From Mytilus californianus (lineage: Eukaryota > Mollusca > Bivalvia > Mytilida > Mytilidae): DNA of 64,000 bases. Every line of letters starts with the position of its first letter. Position 1 is the first letter of the stretch. The stretch covers positions 106,327,640-106,391,639 of the forward strand of contig NW_026262712.1 of assembly GCF_021869535.1 (NCBI RefSeq), in the 5' to 3' direction. The position numbers and the translations under genes were made by a program. Below, piece after piece: positions 32,447 through 43,609 of the stretch. The notes under the pieces were generated by a model. That model saw only the letters and a list, made by a program, of their open reading frames with translations, ran no database searches and was not told where the DNA came from.

Positions 32447-33311
32447 TGTGACAGAAATGTAGTTTAAGCATAAGACAATATTTGTAATTCAATGTTTAAT
32501 TGTAATCCATGATAAACTACCCGTTTGAACAATGCGTTAACGAAAACTACATGGAAAATCATCCTTTTATCCTTGGTTACTATGAAACTTGTTGTTGCTA
32601 GGGTGCTCTCCTTGAGGTCCGCGCTATTGGTATATAAAGACACCGATACATTGTGCGAGTTCGTTCATTTGTTATTTGGCTGTTGATGAATAAGCATCGG
32701 AAAGAGAATACCAGCAAATAAAGAAAGTCTAACTGAGAAGTTTGTAAACCAAGTTCGAGTTGAAAGCTTGTGGTTTGAAGCAAGCGGTTTAGAAGTCTTT
32801 ACGATTGTTGCAAGCTACCGGGTTGTTCTGAAACTGTAATTTCCCACGGGAATGGTCGCAGTCCCTCGAACAGGTAGTTTGTAATAGTCTGGTGACTTCG
32901 GTGCTTCGGAGACTAGGTGTTTCAAAACTAGTTGTCTCAGGAACTAGGTGTCTCAGAGACCAGGTGTCTCAGAACAAGGTGTCTCAGGAACCTATGGTTT
33001 TAAAGCTTGTCCTCTTATAGTTTTTGAAAGGTTATAATTGTTGAGCAAATCGGTTGGGACCTCGGAGTCAGTGAAAGGATTAAGGATAAATTGAGGTTAT
33101 AGTTTTTAGACTACTTTTTGATACAAAGTTAATTGTGTAAATATTGTTGTTTCTTTATTAAGTTTCAAAGTTTAAAGGTTGGTCTCGTAGTTTTTAGTAA
33201 AGCCTCCAAGTTGTAGTTAGATTTTGAGTTAATTAAAAGATTGATATTGGAGTATCTCAGATTCTGTGAAAACGGATACGAACAGATAGTTTATAAGCCA
33301 AACACGTTACA
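32447..33311 (+). repeat. left LTR
   Basis: Starts TGTGACAGAAATGTAG and ends CAAACACGTTACA. Contains GGTATATAAAGACACC at about 32629, a credible TATA box, and a region of GACTAGGTGTCTCAGA tandem words near 32910-32990. Confidence 0.93.
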
Positions 33312-33315
33312 AAAT

Positions 33316-33334
33316 TGGTGGCAGCGGTGGGATC
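33316..33334 (+). other. primer binding site, tRNA-Leu type
   Basis: TGGTGGCAGCGGTGGGATC is complementary to a tRNA 3' end reading ...ATCCCACCGCTGCCACCA, as found in animal tRNA-Leu. It begins 4 bases after the LTR. Confidence 0.82.
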
Positions 33335-33491
33335 TGAGAGACTTCAGTATTATATGTAATTACATTTTTGATTGTGAATTCACTTTCTATTTATCCTTGC
33401 AAGAAGCAATACATTGTTTTGTAAATACATTGATTGTCAAGTTGTGTTATAAAATATTTTTGAAAAACTTGTTAAATTTATTCTTCAAAAT

Positions 33492-33614
33492 ATGTCGCGA
33501 ACATACAGAGAAGATGAAATGTTGTATGACCCTGATAGTTATGAAACAAGAAAATTGTCAAGGGAGATAGATAGATTAAACATGGACATAGGGCGCTTAA
33601 GATTAAAGTTTTGA
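33492..33614 (+). pseudogene. detached N-terminal gag fragment
   Basis: A 40-residue frame (MSRTYREDEMLYDPDSYETR..., ending in RLRLKF-stop) with a charged, coiled-coil-like composition. After the stop, another frame (FAQSVPIYQTT, PDFGTGSDILQSTN) looks like its continuation before the main gag frame at 33842. This suggests the original gag began here and has since lost frame. Confidence 0.5.
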
Positions 33615-33841
33615 AAATGCCCCAGACTTTGCTCAGTCAGTTCCCATCTATCAAACAACACGTCCAAGATAATCTGACTCTGGAATCGCTACTGCTAGAA
33701 CTCCAAACCCTGACTTTGGTACAGGCAGCGATATACTCCAAAGTACAAACGCTGGGAAAGGGGTGAAGTTAACAGTTATGTCACAGCCTGCAATAACTAA
33801 TAAACATATCCCAGCTTCGGTAAAATTAACACCATGCAGAG

Positions 33842-35791
33842 ATGAGAACTTATCCAGACTCTGTTCTCGAGACCAACTTTGTCACTGAAAGGCGAAAGAA
33901 AAATATGCCAAAATCACAAGACGAAATAAGTGCATATAGGGGAGAGAGTTCTATCCATAAAAACAAAAATATCATAAAGCCCGCTACGTTTGACAGCCAG
34001 GGGTCATGGATAGATTACAAGTCTCATTTCGATGCCTGTTCGAGTATAAATGCTTGGACTGAGGCAGAAAAGGGTTTATATTTGGCAGTCTCATTGAGAG
34101 GACAAGCTCAGGGGGTACTAGGAAATCTACCCGCAGATAAAAGACAAAATTTTAAGGAACTTGTGAGGTCTCTCGAAGAGAGATTTTCGCCTGCCAATCA
34201 AACCGAATTGTACCGAACACAATTACGGGAGCGTCGTCAAAAGGCTTCAGAAAGCCTTCCTGAACTAGGTCAGGACATAAGACGCTTGGCAAACCTGGCG
34301 TACCCCACAGCCCCGAATGACGTACGAGAAACACTAGCTAAAGAGCAATTTATCGACGGACTCAAGAGTGTCGACATGAGGCTAAGAATAAAACAAACTA
34401 GACCTGCTGACTTGAACGACGCAATTCGACACGCCGTTGAACTAGAAGCTTTTAATAAGGCTGAAATAAAGCGAGAGGAAGGCAAAGGTTATTTAAGAGC
34501 TACAAACAGAGATGCGGACATCAGTGACACTAGCGACAAAACAGTAGAATTACTTAAAAACATGCAGACAGCTTTGAATGATCTGCAACAAGAAGTAAAA
34601 GCTTTGCAACAAACTCGGGAGAAAGGGTGGTTTCCTTTTAAAGGGAATTCAAAATTCCAGAATCGCAAGAAACGTGGATGTTTCAATTGTGGAAAATTTG
34701 GACATTTCAAGAAAGATTGTCCCGAAAGTAGTGTAAAGAGAGTACATTCGACCACCCCACACGGATCTGAAGTGTCACACGAAAAACAAAACGGTGTGAT
34801 AGGGGTGAATAAATTAGCAAAAGAGGCTGGTATGTTTATCAAAGCAAAAGTAAACGGTACCAAAGCAAAGATGCTTATAGACACAGGGGTGACAGTATCT
34901 CTTATTTCTAAGAAACAATTTGACAGTATGCATTCGCATGTTCTGTCACCAATGGACAGAGAGATATTGACTACCAACGGTTCTCCATTAGTTCTATATG
35001 GGAAAACAATCCTTGATATTGAGATTAATGGATTTGTTTATTCGAACATAGCTGTAGTAGAAGACCTAAACGTAGATGGTATATTGGGAATAGACTTCCA
35101 AAGGAGCCATAATTGTGCAATTAATATTACTAAAGGTAGTATTTTGGTAAACGGAAGAGAGACCCGTTTACATTTTGAAGGTCAGATAGGCTGCTATAGT
35201 GTATATGTTGCAACGACTGTAAAACGGCCTCCTACAAGTGAAGTACTGGTGTCTAGAAACATCAGAAAACCAGTTCTACCAAACCAAGAAGTTGGTATTG
35301 TAAATGCAAATAAAGGTCAGGAGAAAAGCGGATTGACTTGCTACCAGTGTAGCAAAATGTTTAAGAAGTCGGCTTATCACAGACGTCATATTAAAAGGTT
35401 TCACAGGAATAATGACGTTAAAATCGTTGAGGTACCAAGGGAACAAGACGTTTACTTTAAGGACGAAGATGTGAACCCAGAAAGGTCCAACCTTTCCGAT
35501 GAAAGTGAATACTCCTTAGACAGTGTAAAAGAGTTGTCAGGTCCCAGAGAGTCGACGAAGCTGATAGAAGACGTCTCAGAAAGTGCAAGCTCCGAAAATG
35601 AAGATGAGAGTCTGATACAAGAAAAGAATGATAAAGAGCCTAACACAAATGTAAAGACTTTTGATGAAGTGTGTCTGAAAGGAAAGAGCACACGAAAGCC
35701 AAAACGACCAGAGAAAATTGTGGCTCAAAGGCAGGAAGAATTACTTGAACTTTTGAAGTACAGAAAATATATCAAGACTGTCAGAAGTTAA
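33842..35791 (+). CDS. Gag-protease polyprotein with an extra C2H2 finger
   Basis: 649 residues. About 45-205 is a retrotransposon gag core (FDSQGSWIDYKSHFD, LRGQAQGVLGNL, EERFSPANQTELYR, PNDVRETLAKEQFIDGL). A CCHC knuckle CFNCGKFGHFKKDC follows at about 280-293. A retropepsin domain follows at about 334-430, with active-site LIDTGVTVSLI and a C-terminal ILGIDF. At about 496-518 is an unusual C2H2 finger, CYQCSKMFKKSAYHRRHIKRFH (20 residues between first and last ligand), then a long acidic, Ser-rich tail and a basic C terminus. The active site reads DTG-V rather than the usual DTG-A/S. ATG at 33842 is simply the first in frame. Function would be particle assembly and maturation, with replication enzymes from another element. 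Confidence 0.9.
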   Translation: MRTYPDSVLETNFVTERRKKNMPKSQDEISAYRGESSIHKNKNIIKPATFDSQGSWIDYKSHFDACSSINAWTEAEKGLYLAVSLRGQAQGVLGNLPADKRQNFKELVRSLEERFSPANQTELYRTQLRERRQKASESLPELGQDIRRLANLAYPTAPNDVRETLAKEQFIDGLKSVDMRLRIKQTRPADLNDAIRHAVELEAFNKAEIKREEGKGYLRATNRDADISDTSDKTVELLKNMQTALNDLQQEVKALQQTREKGWFPFKGNSKFQNRKKRGCFNCGKFGHFKKDCPESSVKRVHSTTPHGSEVSHEKQNGVIGVNKLAKEAGMFIKAKVNGTKAKMLIDTGVTVSLISKKQFDSMHSHVLSPMDREILTTNGSPLVLYGKTILDIEINGFVYSNIAVVEDLNVDGILGIDFQRSHNCAINITKGSILVNGRETRLHFEGQIGCYSVYVATTVKRPPTSEVLVSRNIRKPVLPNQEVGIVNANKGQEKSGLTCYQCSKMFKKSAYHRRHIKRFHRNNDVKIVEVPREQDVYFKDEDVNPERSNLSDESEYSLDSVKELSGPRESTKLIEDVSESASSENEDESLIQEKNDKEPNTNVKTFDEVCLKGKSTRKPKRPEKIVAQRQEELLELLKYRKYIKTVRS

Positions 35792-36258
35792 AAGTAAAAG
35801 AGGTTGAGCAGACAATTATGAAAGAATTTCTATCTTTGGTTGAATGTTAATCGGTTATTGCAGATAGCAGTGTTTTTTTTATATAAAATATTATTGTTAT
35901 TTTAACTGTTGAGTTGTGTTGTAGAAAACTAAGTACAAAAAAATTATATATATCTATGTATAAGTCCGTCGGATGGGGACGTTAAATCCGAGGTCCCATG
36001 TGCAGGGAAATGTCACGCTCTGTGCATGTAAAAGAACCCTCATGTAAGCCATAAGTACTTCTTGTCGAGGCAAAATTACTTCAGAACCTATTTTTAGCTA
36101 TTTTCGTTTACAGTGGCAATCTCAGTATTCGAATTTTGGAGAAGCTAAGAACTAATCATTTATAAAAAAAATTAGTAAGCAGTTGCTTTCAGTTGATACA
36201 AATAGAAAAAAAAGTATGTTAGTCATGCGAGGACGCATGAAATCGGAGGCGTGGGTAA

Positions 36259-37139
36259 TGTGACAGAAATGCAGTTTAAGCATAAGACAATATTTGTAAT
36301 TCAATGTTTAATTGTAATCCATGATAAATTACCCATTTGAACAATGCGTTAACGAAAACTACATGGAAAATCATCCTTTTATCCTTGGTTGCTATGAAAC
36401 TCGTTGTTGCTAGGGTGCTCTCCTTGAGGTCCGCGCTATTGGTATATAAAGACACCGATACATTGTGCGAGTTCGTTCATTTGTTATTTGGCTGTTGATG
36501 AATAAGCATCGGAAAGAGAATACCAGCAAATAAAGAAAGTCTCACTGAGAAGTTTGTAAACCAAGTTCGAGTTGAAAGCTTGTGGTTTGAAGCAAGCGGT
36601 TTAGAAGTCTTTACGATTGTTGGAAGCTACCGGGTTGTTCTGAAACTGTAATTTCCCACGGGAATGGTCGCAGTCCCTCGAACAGGTAGTTTGTAATAGT
36701 CTGGTGACTTCGGTGCTTCAGAGACTAGGTGTTTCAAAACTAGTTGTCTCAGGAACTAGGTGTCTCAGAGACTAGGTATCTCAGAGACTAGGTGTATCAG
36801 AACAAGGTGTCTCAGGAACCTATGGTTTTAAAGCTTGTCCTCTTATAGTTTTTGAAAGGTTATAATTGTTGAGCAAATCGGTTGGGACCTCGGAGTCAGT
36901 GAAAGGATTAAGGATAAATTGAGGTTATAGTTTTTAGACTACTTCTTGATACAAAGTTAATTGTGTAAATATTGTTGTTTCTTTATTAAGTTTCAAAGTT
37001 TAAAGGTTGGTCTCGTAGTTTTTAGTAAAGCCTCCAAGTTGTAGTTAGATTTTGAGTTAATTAAAAGATTGATATTGGAGTATCTCAGATTCTGTGAAAA
37101 CGGATACGAACAGATAGTTTATAAGCCAAACACGTTACA
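36259..37139 (+). repeat. right LTR
   Basis: Near-identical to the left LTR. The 16-bp excess is one more CTCAGAGACTAGGTAT-type unit near 36770-36800. Confidence 0.93.
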
Positions 37140-37795
37140 GTACTTACATCAAGCAGAATTCATACAAAACTTTCTTGAAGACAAACACATAACACACCTT
37201 GCAAAATTCTTTTATTTCACTTCAGATGTACTGATGATAACCCACATATCAGTTATTTGTCTGCCAGGGTATTATTATCTCATGCAGTGCTTCGTACTGA
37301 CATAGACATTGCTCTCTTAAATTCTCCGTTGATAAATTTGAAATCATTATGGAACTAAGGTTCAAACTCACCCAATCAAAGTTGACCTTAGATGAATTTG
37401 GCATTTATTCTAAGGTCCTTTTTGGTCATAAAGCTCTTCGAATGCTTCTGGTCTTATATTGTAATGCCGGCCTTCCCCCCTTTTTATAGTAAATCATGTC
37501 TGTATAGTTTCTGGAAATAATTGAGGATACATGATAGATGTTAGTGAGATGTCTAATGTTGCAAGTAATGTCAGATTTATAATTTGTTATTTTGGCTGTT
37601 GTTTCAATGATACGACAGATTTGTGTATGTTAGTATGTTAAGAAGTTTTATTTCACGTACTGATTCCATATTTTCGCGGTAGTTACCTTATTACAATATA
37701 AACTCAAATAAAACTCTTCTAATGATCTACTAATGTATTTAACGTCAAAGCCCATCTTTATTTACGGAAGCCGATAAGGGTCATTCAAAAAAAAA

Positions 37796-37948
37796 TTATG
37801 TCGTAATTACGACATAGCATGTCGTAATAACGACATAACTATGTCGTAATTTCGACATAGCATGTCGTAATAACGGCATCACTATGTCGTTATTACGACA
37901 TCGCTATGTCGTAATAACGACATCCTTATGTCGTTATAACGACATCGC
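37796..37948. repeat. left palindrome array
   Basis: About eight tandem copies of a near-perfect 18-20 bp palindrome (ATGTCGTAATTACGACAT type) with short spacers such as AGC, AACT and CGCT. Confidence 0.93.
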
Positions 37949-37969
37949 TATATATATATATATAATAGT

Positions 37970-38230
37970 ATGTATTATGATTGCCAAGAGACTATATGAC
38001 ACAGAAATTACCAACTATAGGTCATCATAATGCCTTCAAAAATGAGATAAGCCCCACATAGTCAGCTATAAAAGGCCCCGAGATGACAAATGTTAAACAA
38101 TTTAATTCAAACGAGAAAACTAACGGCTTTATCAATGTACAAAAAATGAAAAAAAAAAACCCAAATATGTTACACAGCAACAAACGACAACCACTGAATT
38201 ACAGGCTCATGATCGCTATGTCATAATTAC
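37970..38230 (-). repeat. mussel dispersed repeat inside the TIR element
   Basis: ACTATAGGTCATCATAATGC, AGTCAGCTATAAAAGGCCCC, and AACGACAACCACTGAATTAC. Confidence 0.85.
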
Positions 38231-38689
38231 ATGTACGACAACCTTAATGTTGTCACTTTTTGAGGCGATAGAAAATTCAAAATGGTCGTCAGTGAGGGCA
38301 AAGTTTAAACGTAAACATATTCATCTTGTTATGGAGAATAATGAACACTAAATGCAATGAGACCCAGTTGCACAGTGGAGCGATTCGGGCTTCTTGGAGC
38401 CTCTAACTATATTTGGCATGTACATATTCGTGTAAAATATGACTGCATTTCCATTGCAGATTCTGAAGAAGATGAATTTTAAGCTTTTCCAAATAAAGAC
38501 TGTTAAACTTTGGACTCCTAGTCCTCAGACCCATGGACCTCTGTACCTTCATTTGTACACAATGGCCTACTGATGCTTGATGGAAATTATAACTGCATTG
38601 CTACTTTATGGGATTCTTACAGCGTCCTCCCCATTGAAGCCTGTATTAAACTTTGGACACCAAGTTCTTTAAACCAATGTACCCAGGAC

Positions 38690-39020
38690 AACTATTCCTA
38701 CAAACTTAGGGGAGGGTTAGGTTCTCGCTAACATGTTTAACCCCGCCACATTCTGTATGTATGTGCCTGTAATTCAGTAGTTGTTGCTTGTTGATGTGTT
38801 ACATATTTGTTTTTCGTTTATTTTTTGTACATAAATTAGGCCGTTAGTTTTCTCGTTTGAACTGTTTTACCTTTCTTATTTCGAAGCCTTTTATAGCTGA
38901 CTATGTGGCATGGGCTTTGCTGATTGTTGAAGGCTGTACGGTGACCTATAGTTGTTAATTTCTGTGGCATTTGGTTTCTTGTGGCAATCATACCACATCT
39001 ACTTTTTTTATATTTAATCC
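38690..39020 (+). repeat. mussel dispersed repeat inside the TIR element
   Basis: GGTTCTCGCTAACATGTTTA, AACCCCGCCACATTCTGTAT, AAATTAGGCCGTTAGTTTTC, GAAGGCTGTACGGTGACCTA and CAATCATACCACATCTAC. Confidence 0.88.
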
Positions 39021-39889
39021 TCATCATATAAGGATCATCCATTCTCTAAGAATGATCCAATATGGCCTGGTAGTTCTTAATGAGAAGATTTTCAAAGCTT
39101 TTTCCATTGGAGCCTATGTTAAACTTTAGACCCCTAATAATCGAGCCTAATGGCTCCCTTGATCTTCACCTATCACCTAAGGAACTTGTGTCTCGTACTC
39201 GAAGTGGTATGCGAGCGATTGCTATCGTTTGTTGTCCGTCGTCGTCTGTCGTAAGCGTGTTTTAAAAATCTCCTTTGAAACTACTGTACAAAATTCTTTA
39301 AAAGTTAATTTGATTTTTCCTTGTTAAATGTTTCCTTCACAAAAGGCGTGCTTTGATTTTTGACTCCTTAAAAACACAGCCGCTGTTATTAACTTGAAAA
39401 TATTGGACAATATGGTCACAAATTAGTTTTTTGATAATGTCTCGAATATCGTTACATTTATCTCAAATCTGTTGAGGGTTTATCATGACAAAATGGACCT
39501 ATGCCGAAAATTTCAGAAAGATCAGTTTGACCCATATCTAAGTTGTGTCCTCTAAAACATTTTTTGGGGATAGCTACATGTATTGTCATCACTTGAAGTC
39601 CGTCGATTTTGACCGGCAACCAACAGCATGGACACTGTTACTAAATAAAGGCAACAGTAATAAAACGGTGTTCAAATGTCATAAATCGATTGAGAGAAAA
39701 GAAATCCGGGTTACAAACTAAAACCGAGGGAAAAATTAAATGTTAATTAAGCTTGATTAAATTCAGTGTTTATCATTCTCAAAAATGAATATGTTAACGA
39801 TAGGGTTTATATACAATCTTTGCCCTCACTGGCGGCCATTTTGAACTTCGGATCAGCTCAAAACGTAAAAACTCTTTTTAAGGACCTGG

Positions 39890-40028
39890 GCTCTCGGTCA
39901 TAAAACTTTACTCAGTACTCGGACTACAAAATTTGTGCTCGAAACACCAAATCCAGGATTTTGATTGGTTGATTTCTGAGTCTGAGTACGAAAATCGTGC
40001 TCGAAAGTTTTATGACCGCAAGGCCTGG
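39890..40028. repeat. fold-back repeat
   Basis: GGTCATAAAACTTTACTCAG on the left and AAAGTTTTATGACC on the right are inverted. A second pair (CTCAGTACTCGGACTAC / GAGTCTGAGTACGAAAAT) lies inside. Confidence 0.75.
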
Positions 40029-40322
40029 ATACTATTTACACATTGTATATTTATACTAAGTTTAAGCTCAGTCATTTCAGCGATCTTGAGAAGCAGATTT
40101 TGAACATTGATTTTTTCAAAGTCCCTTGGCGGTTATGTGTTTTAACTAATGTGTAACTAAGTTATAACACTTGAATAGGACCTTATAGTGCACACGTATA
40201 TCAATTTTGATTCAATTCTGAAAAGTAGTTCTTAAAATAAAGATGAAAATGTTGTTTCCCATAGTGATTCGATGCTCACAAAGTAGCAATGTTAAGGTTG
40301 TTGTTATAGATGATATAGATGA

Positions 40323-40515
40323 TATGTCGTAACTACGATATAGCGATGTCGTTATTTCCACATAATATGTCGTTATTACGACATAGCGATGTCGTTTTTT
40401 TCCACATAATATGTCGTTATTACGACATAGTATGTCGTAATAACGACATCGCTATGTCGTAATAACGACATATTATGTGGAAATAACGACATCGCTATGT
40501 CGTAATTACGACATA
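40323..40515. repeat. right palindrome array
   Basis: Same palindromes, including two imperfect units with TTTCCACAT. Ends in a perfect match to the left array's first unit. Confidence 0.93.
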
Positions 40516-40814
40516 ATTTTTTTTTTTTAATGACCCTTATCGGCTTCCGTATTTATTAATGAAGATCACTCCATGTTTACAAATAATATCAACATTACGG
40601 GAATTTCCCTTGTGTGATCCATGGTTGCCGATTGGTAAACAATATGTAACAAGCTCTGCCATTGGTCAGTCGGAAGTATAAAAGCAAAAGCAACAACAGA
40701 ACCGACGGATTGTTGGGTTGGCAAAGTTGGAAAGTATCAAATTTGAATAGAAGCTAAAATGTGTCTGATAATCACAACCAAGCGTTGAAAGTTAACTTTG
40801 TTTTTATTGAAGGT

Positions 40815-41100
40815 TGTCGGTGCCGGTGCTAAATCGGGTTGCCGGTGACGGTGCTAATTATAATGTAGTTATATAGACGGTGCAAATTAAGGTTGTCGGT
40901 GACGGTGCTAAGGTTGTGGGTGACGGTGCTAAATCAGGTTGCCGGTGACGGTGCTAAAGTTGTGGGTTACGGTGCTAAGGTTGTGGATAGTGGTGTTAAT
41001 TAATATTGCCATTGACAGTGATTAAGTTTGTTAGCGATAGGAATTGTTTTATGAATGACGAGACTATAATATTGCCGGTGAGACAGTCCTAAGTAAGGTT
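40815..41100. repeat. ~21-bp degenerate minisatellite
   Basis: Repeats of GGTTGCCGGTGACGGTGCTA and variants (GTTGTGGGTGACGGTGCTAA), decaying to the right. Not a credible coding repeat. Confidence 0.85.
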
Positions 41101-41984
41101 GTTAGTGACGGGGGTAAAATTGTTGCTTTCTATATTTAATATTTGTTTTAGATGTTTTATGATGATCATGATCTATGAGTCGATGTTGAATACTGTGAAA
41201 TGGTGATAATATCCTTAAATTGGGATTATTGAAAGAGTCCAAATACTGTAAGACCAACCATTACCGGGGACCCGAACAGACCAGTGACAGAGCCTGCCAG
41301 ACCCATTCTCTCCGTCGTGGATTATTTTTGATATTAATAAAATATGAAACTTTATTTTATTCAGATATTTTATTTAACAACTGAGAATATATATATAACT
41401 ACAAATATACGATTTCCCTTTCTGTAACGTGTTTTGGTCCGACGGTAAACAGTGGACGTCGAACCTTACACTTTATAGAACCTTTTACGCTCTTTTTCTT
41501 TGTGACCCTGTGTTTTCTGGTGGCCGACTCTAGCACCAGGAAGGCAGCGTTTCAATATATCATTGACCTCTAAATATTTGTGTTTTGGTTTTAAAATCCA
41601 GAAAAACGCTCTGGACGCTTTAAGTTTGTAGTTTTAGTATCATTTTTTAATAATTGTTTGCATCTCATATATCAGTGAACTTGATACTGTAAACAGGGAA
41701 ATTTCGCGGCAGTTTTATTTTCGCTAATTTCGCGGTAAGAGTTGAAACGCGAAAATAAAACAGCCGCAAATATTTCAAGGAAAGCCGATTCATAAGATGA
41801 AGACCATACATGAATTGAAATAAACATAATATGTACACTATTTGCAATTCTAAGTTGAATTTAGCCTGGAGAACACACACATGAATTAATATGCCTTATA
41901 AATGTACATAGCTTTTTTAAATATGATTGTTTTTTCATATTCATTACTATCTTAATTTAATTATATTTGGATAATTAATATACT
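41101..41984. other. no gene; one fold-back
   Basis: A palindromic repeat at 41702-41766 (GCGGCAGTTTTATTTTCGC versus GCGAAAATAAAACAGCCGC) and a CCAGAAAAACGCTCTGGACG block near 41600 related to 9970 and 10358. Otherwise nothing recognised. Confidence 0.5.
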
Positions 41985-42213
41985 TTTTATCAATATACCT
42001 TTTGTCTTTCTATAGCCATAAATGTACACTTCATTACATAGTGGAATTCATCTCCAAGATCTTTTAAGTCACATAGTTCGCATATTCTTTTATCTCTCTG
42101 AATTTTTCCATCTACCACTTTCTATCGGTAATCTGTGGTTAATTAGTCTAAATTGAAATAAAGTATAAATATCACGGGGTTCCAAAATATCTAAATACTT
42201 TTCGAATCCGAAA
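41985..42213 (-). pseudogene. C-terminal piece of element A beyond the insertion
   Basis: FGFEKYLDILEPRDIYTLFQ, RLINHRLPIESGRWK, then, after a shift at an A5 run, DKRICELCDLKDLGDEFHYV, MKCTFMAIERQK. It is the expected continuation of NYRLFK in this family. Confidence 0.82.
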
Positions 42214-43609
42214 ATATATATATATTTATTAAGAAACTACCCCTTTACAACGGGGGCACTTGCAGGCAGAGTACCTACAAATGCGTCTAAGAGCATATAC
42301 AATGAATAATGTACAATGAAATAAAATACACATAGGACAATATCATAGTTAAAAATTGATTCTCTTTAAAACAAGTCAACTTTCATGTAAAACATAACAG
42401 CGTTATGTACTAAGATAACATCTCAACATTTAAAGATCACATCAATTAAATTGCACACGCAAATCACAGTTAGCTTAATTTTCTAAAATCGAAGACCTGT
42501 AAGTGTACATTTCACTCAACATCTTTTTACTAAAAGTGTCAACATGTTTACAAACATTTGGATCAACCTTATGGAAATATTCACCTAGCAGTATGTTTAT
42601 TTTTTCGTAGGACGGTAACTCTGTGAAGCAAAAGTCGGTGAAGTTAGTACTTAGGTACTCATTTATATCGGCAAAATACTTAATTCGTATAGGGGAATAT
42701 TCAGAACATTCGAGAACGAAGTGTTCCACGGACTCCTCAGATTTGCATGAACACATTTGACAAATGGGAGTCTCGCACATATTCATTCTATACAAAACTT
42801 GATTCATGGGTAAACAATTTGTTCGTGCTAACAATTTTAACCGCGTAGACTTAAAATCGAGCAAGTTTGACAAATAAGGTTGTCTACCAGGCGCAAGGTT
42901 AAATTTGGAGAACGCATTTAGACTGCTTTTATTTCTTTTAACTTGAAATTTTCTTTCACGAACAAACTTTCCAAAAAACTGTTTGAAAATATTCAGGTTA
43001 ACATTGGATTGTAAAAATGATCAAGACCAACAGTATTGAACACATTTTTCATATACTGGGGATATTCCCATCCTCGATGTAGCGTTAAGCCCTTTAGTTC
43101 GTCAAATATGATTCTACATAATCTATTCTTATCTAGGTCATGAATTCTAGCAAAATAAGATACCCTTTGTCTATCAAGGAAATCATTTATCGGTTCCCAA
43201 CCCAAATGTACGAAAAGAGCCGATTTAGGGATATTCATATTAGTACTGAAAATAAATTTCGTCAATTTATATTGCCAAGTTTCAAGAATTTGTTTGCTTG
43301 AAACTGACGACGGCAGCCATACAGCACAACCGTGTGCGATAGATGGCCGTATTACCGAGTTCCAGAGGGCATCTCCGAAGGATATACGATTGAAAGATCC
43401 GTGCTCATTTAGCAACTTAGTCATATAATTGAGCTTGCGCTCGAAGTTATCTTTCAAGTAGCAATTTATATGGCAGGCAAACGTCAGTGAGCGGGTAAAA
43501 TAAACTCCGAGATATTTGTATTCATTGGTTTCATCATGGAGAAGATTACCTAATTGCCATTTCTTATCTTTACCTATACGCTTACCTATTATCATAACCT
43601 TAGGTTTGT
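42214..43609 (-). mobile_element. non-LTR retrotransposon B, 5'-truncated, inserted in A
   Basis: Begins inside an RT (KPKVMIIGKRIGK), carries the RT thumb and C-terminal CQMC...H...C knuckle, a 3' UTR, and ends in a (TA)n tail at about 42213-42222. Classic 5'-truncated target-primed insertion. The break points join AAACAAAC of A on one side and TTCGGATTC of A on the other. Confidence 0.85.
42475..43609 (-). pseudogene. RT C-terminal part of element B
   Basis: Frames 43595-42993 (YKYLGVYFTRSLTF, RPSIAHGCAVWLPS, HLGWEPINDFLDRQR) and 42992-42475 (NIFKQFFGKFVRERK, RLKLLARTNCLPMN, CQMCSCKSEESVEHFVLECS) are joined by one lost T in a T5 run near 43015. Knuckle C-x2-C-x9-H-x4-C. Confidence 0.82.

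Larger units (their letters stand above)
32447..37139 (+). mobile_element. LTR retrotransposon carrying gag-protease only
   Basis: LTRs 32447-33311 (865 bp) and 36259-37139 (881 bp), both TGTGAC...GTTACA, differing by one 16-bp tandem unit and about a dozen substitutions. GTAC flanks both ends (32443-32446, 37140-37143) as a 4-bp target duplication. A tRNA-Leu-type primer site lies 4 bases after the left LTR. The 2.95-kb interior encodes gag plus retropepsin. No reverse transcriptase, RNase H or integrase fits between the stop at 35791 and the right LTR. A foreign repeat (GTCCGTCGGATGGGGACGTT) sits at about 35965-36060. Probably non-autonomous, Gypsy-like by its primer site and gag. Confidence 0.9.
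37763..40551. mobile_element. 2.8-kb TIR element with palindromic subterminal arrays
   Basis: Both ends start TACGGAAGCCGATAAGGGTC and continue ATT, an A-run, then TTATGTCGTAATTACGACAT. They are flanked by TTTATT at 37757-37762 and 40552-40557, a 6-bp target duplication. Inside each end is an array of ATGTCGT(A/T)A(T)TACGACAT palindromes (37796-37948 and 40323-40515). The interior has no transposase. It holds dispersed mussel repeats at 37970-38230 (minus) and 38690-39020 (plus), repeat text at about 39165-39600, and a fold-back at 39890-40028. A non-autonomous DNA transposon; superfamily not assigned. Confidence 0.9.

Noticed and set aside
33241..33570. 109-residue frame, with a matching 78-residue frame at 37069-37305
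   Set aside because: Both begin in the LTRs with the same residues and diverge at the LTR edge; LTR by-products.
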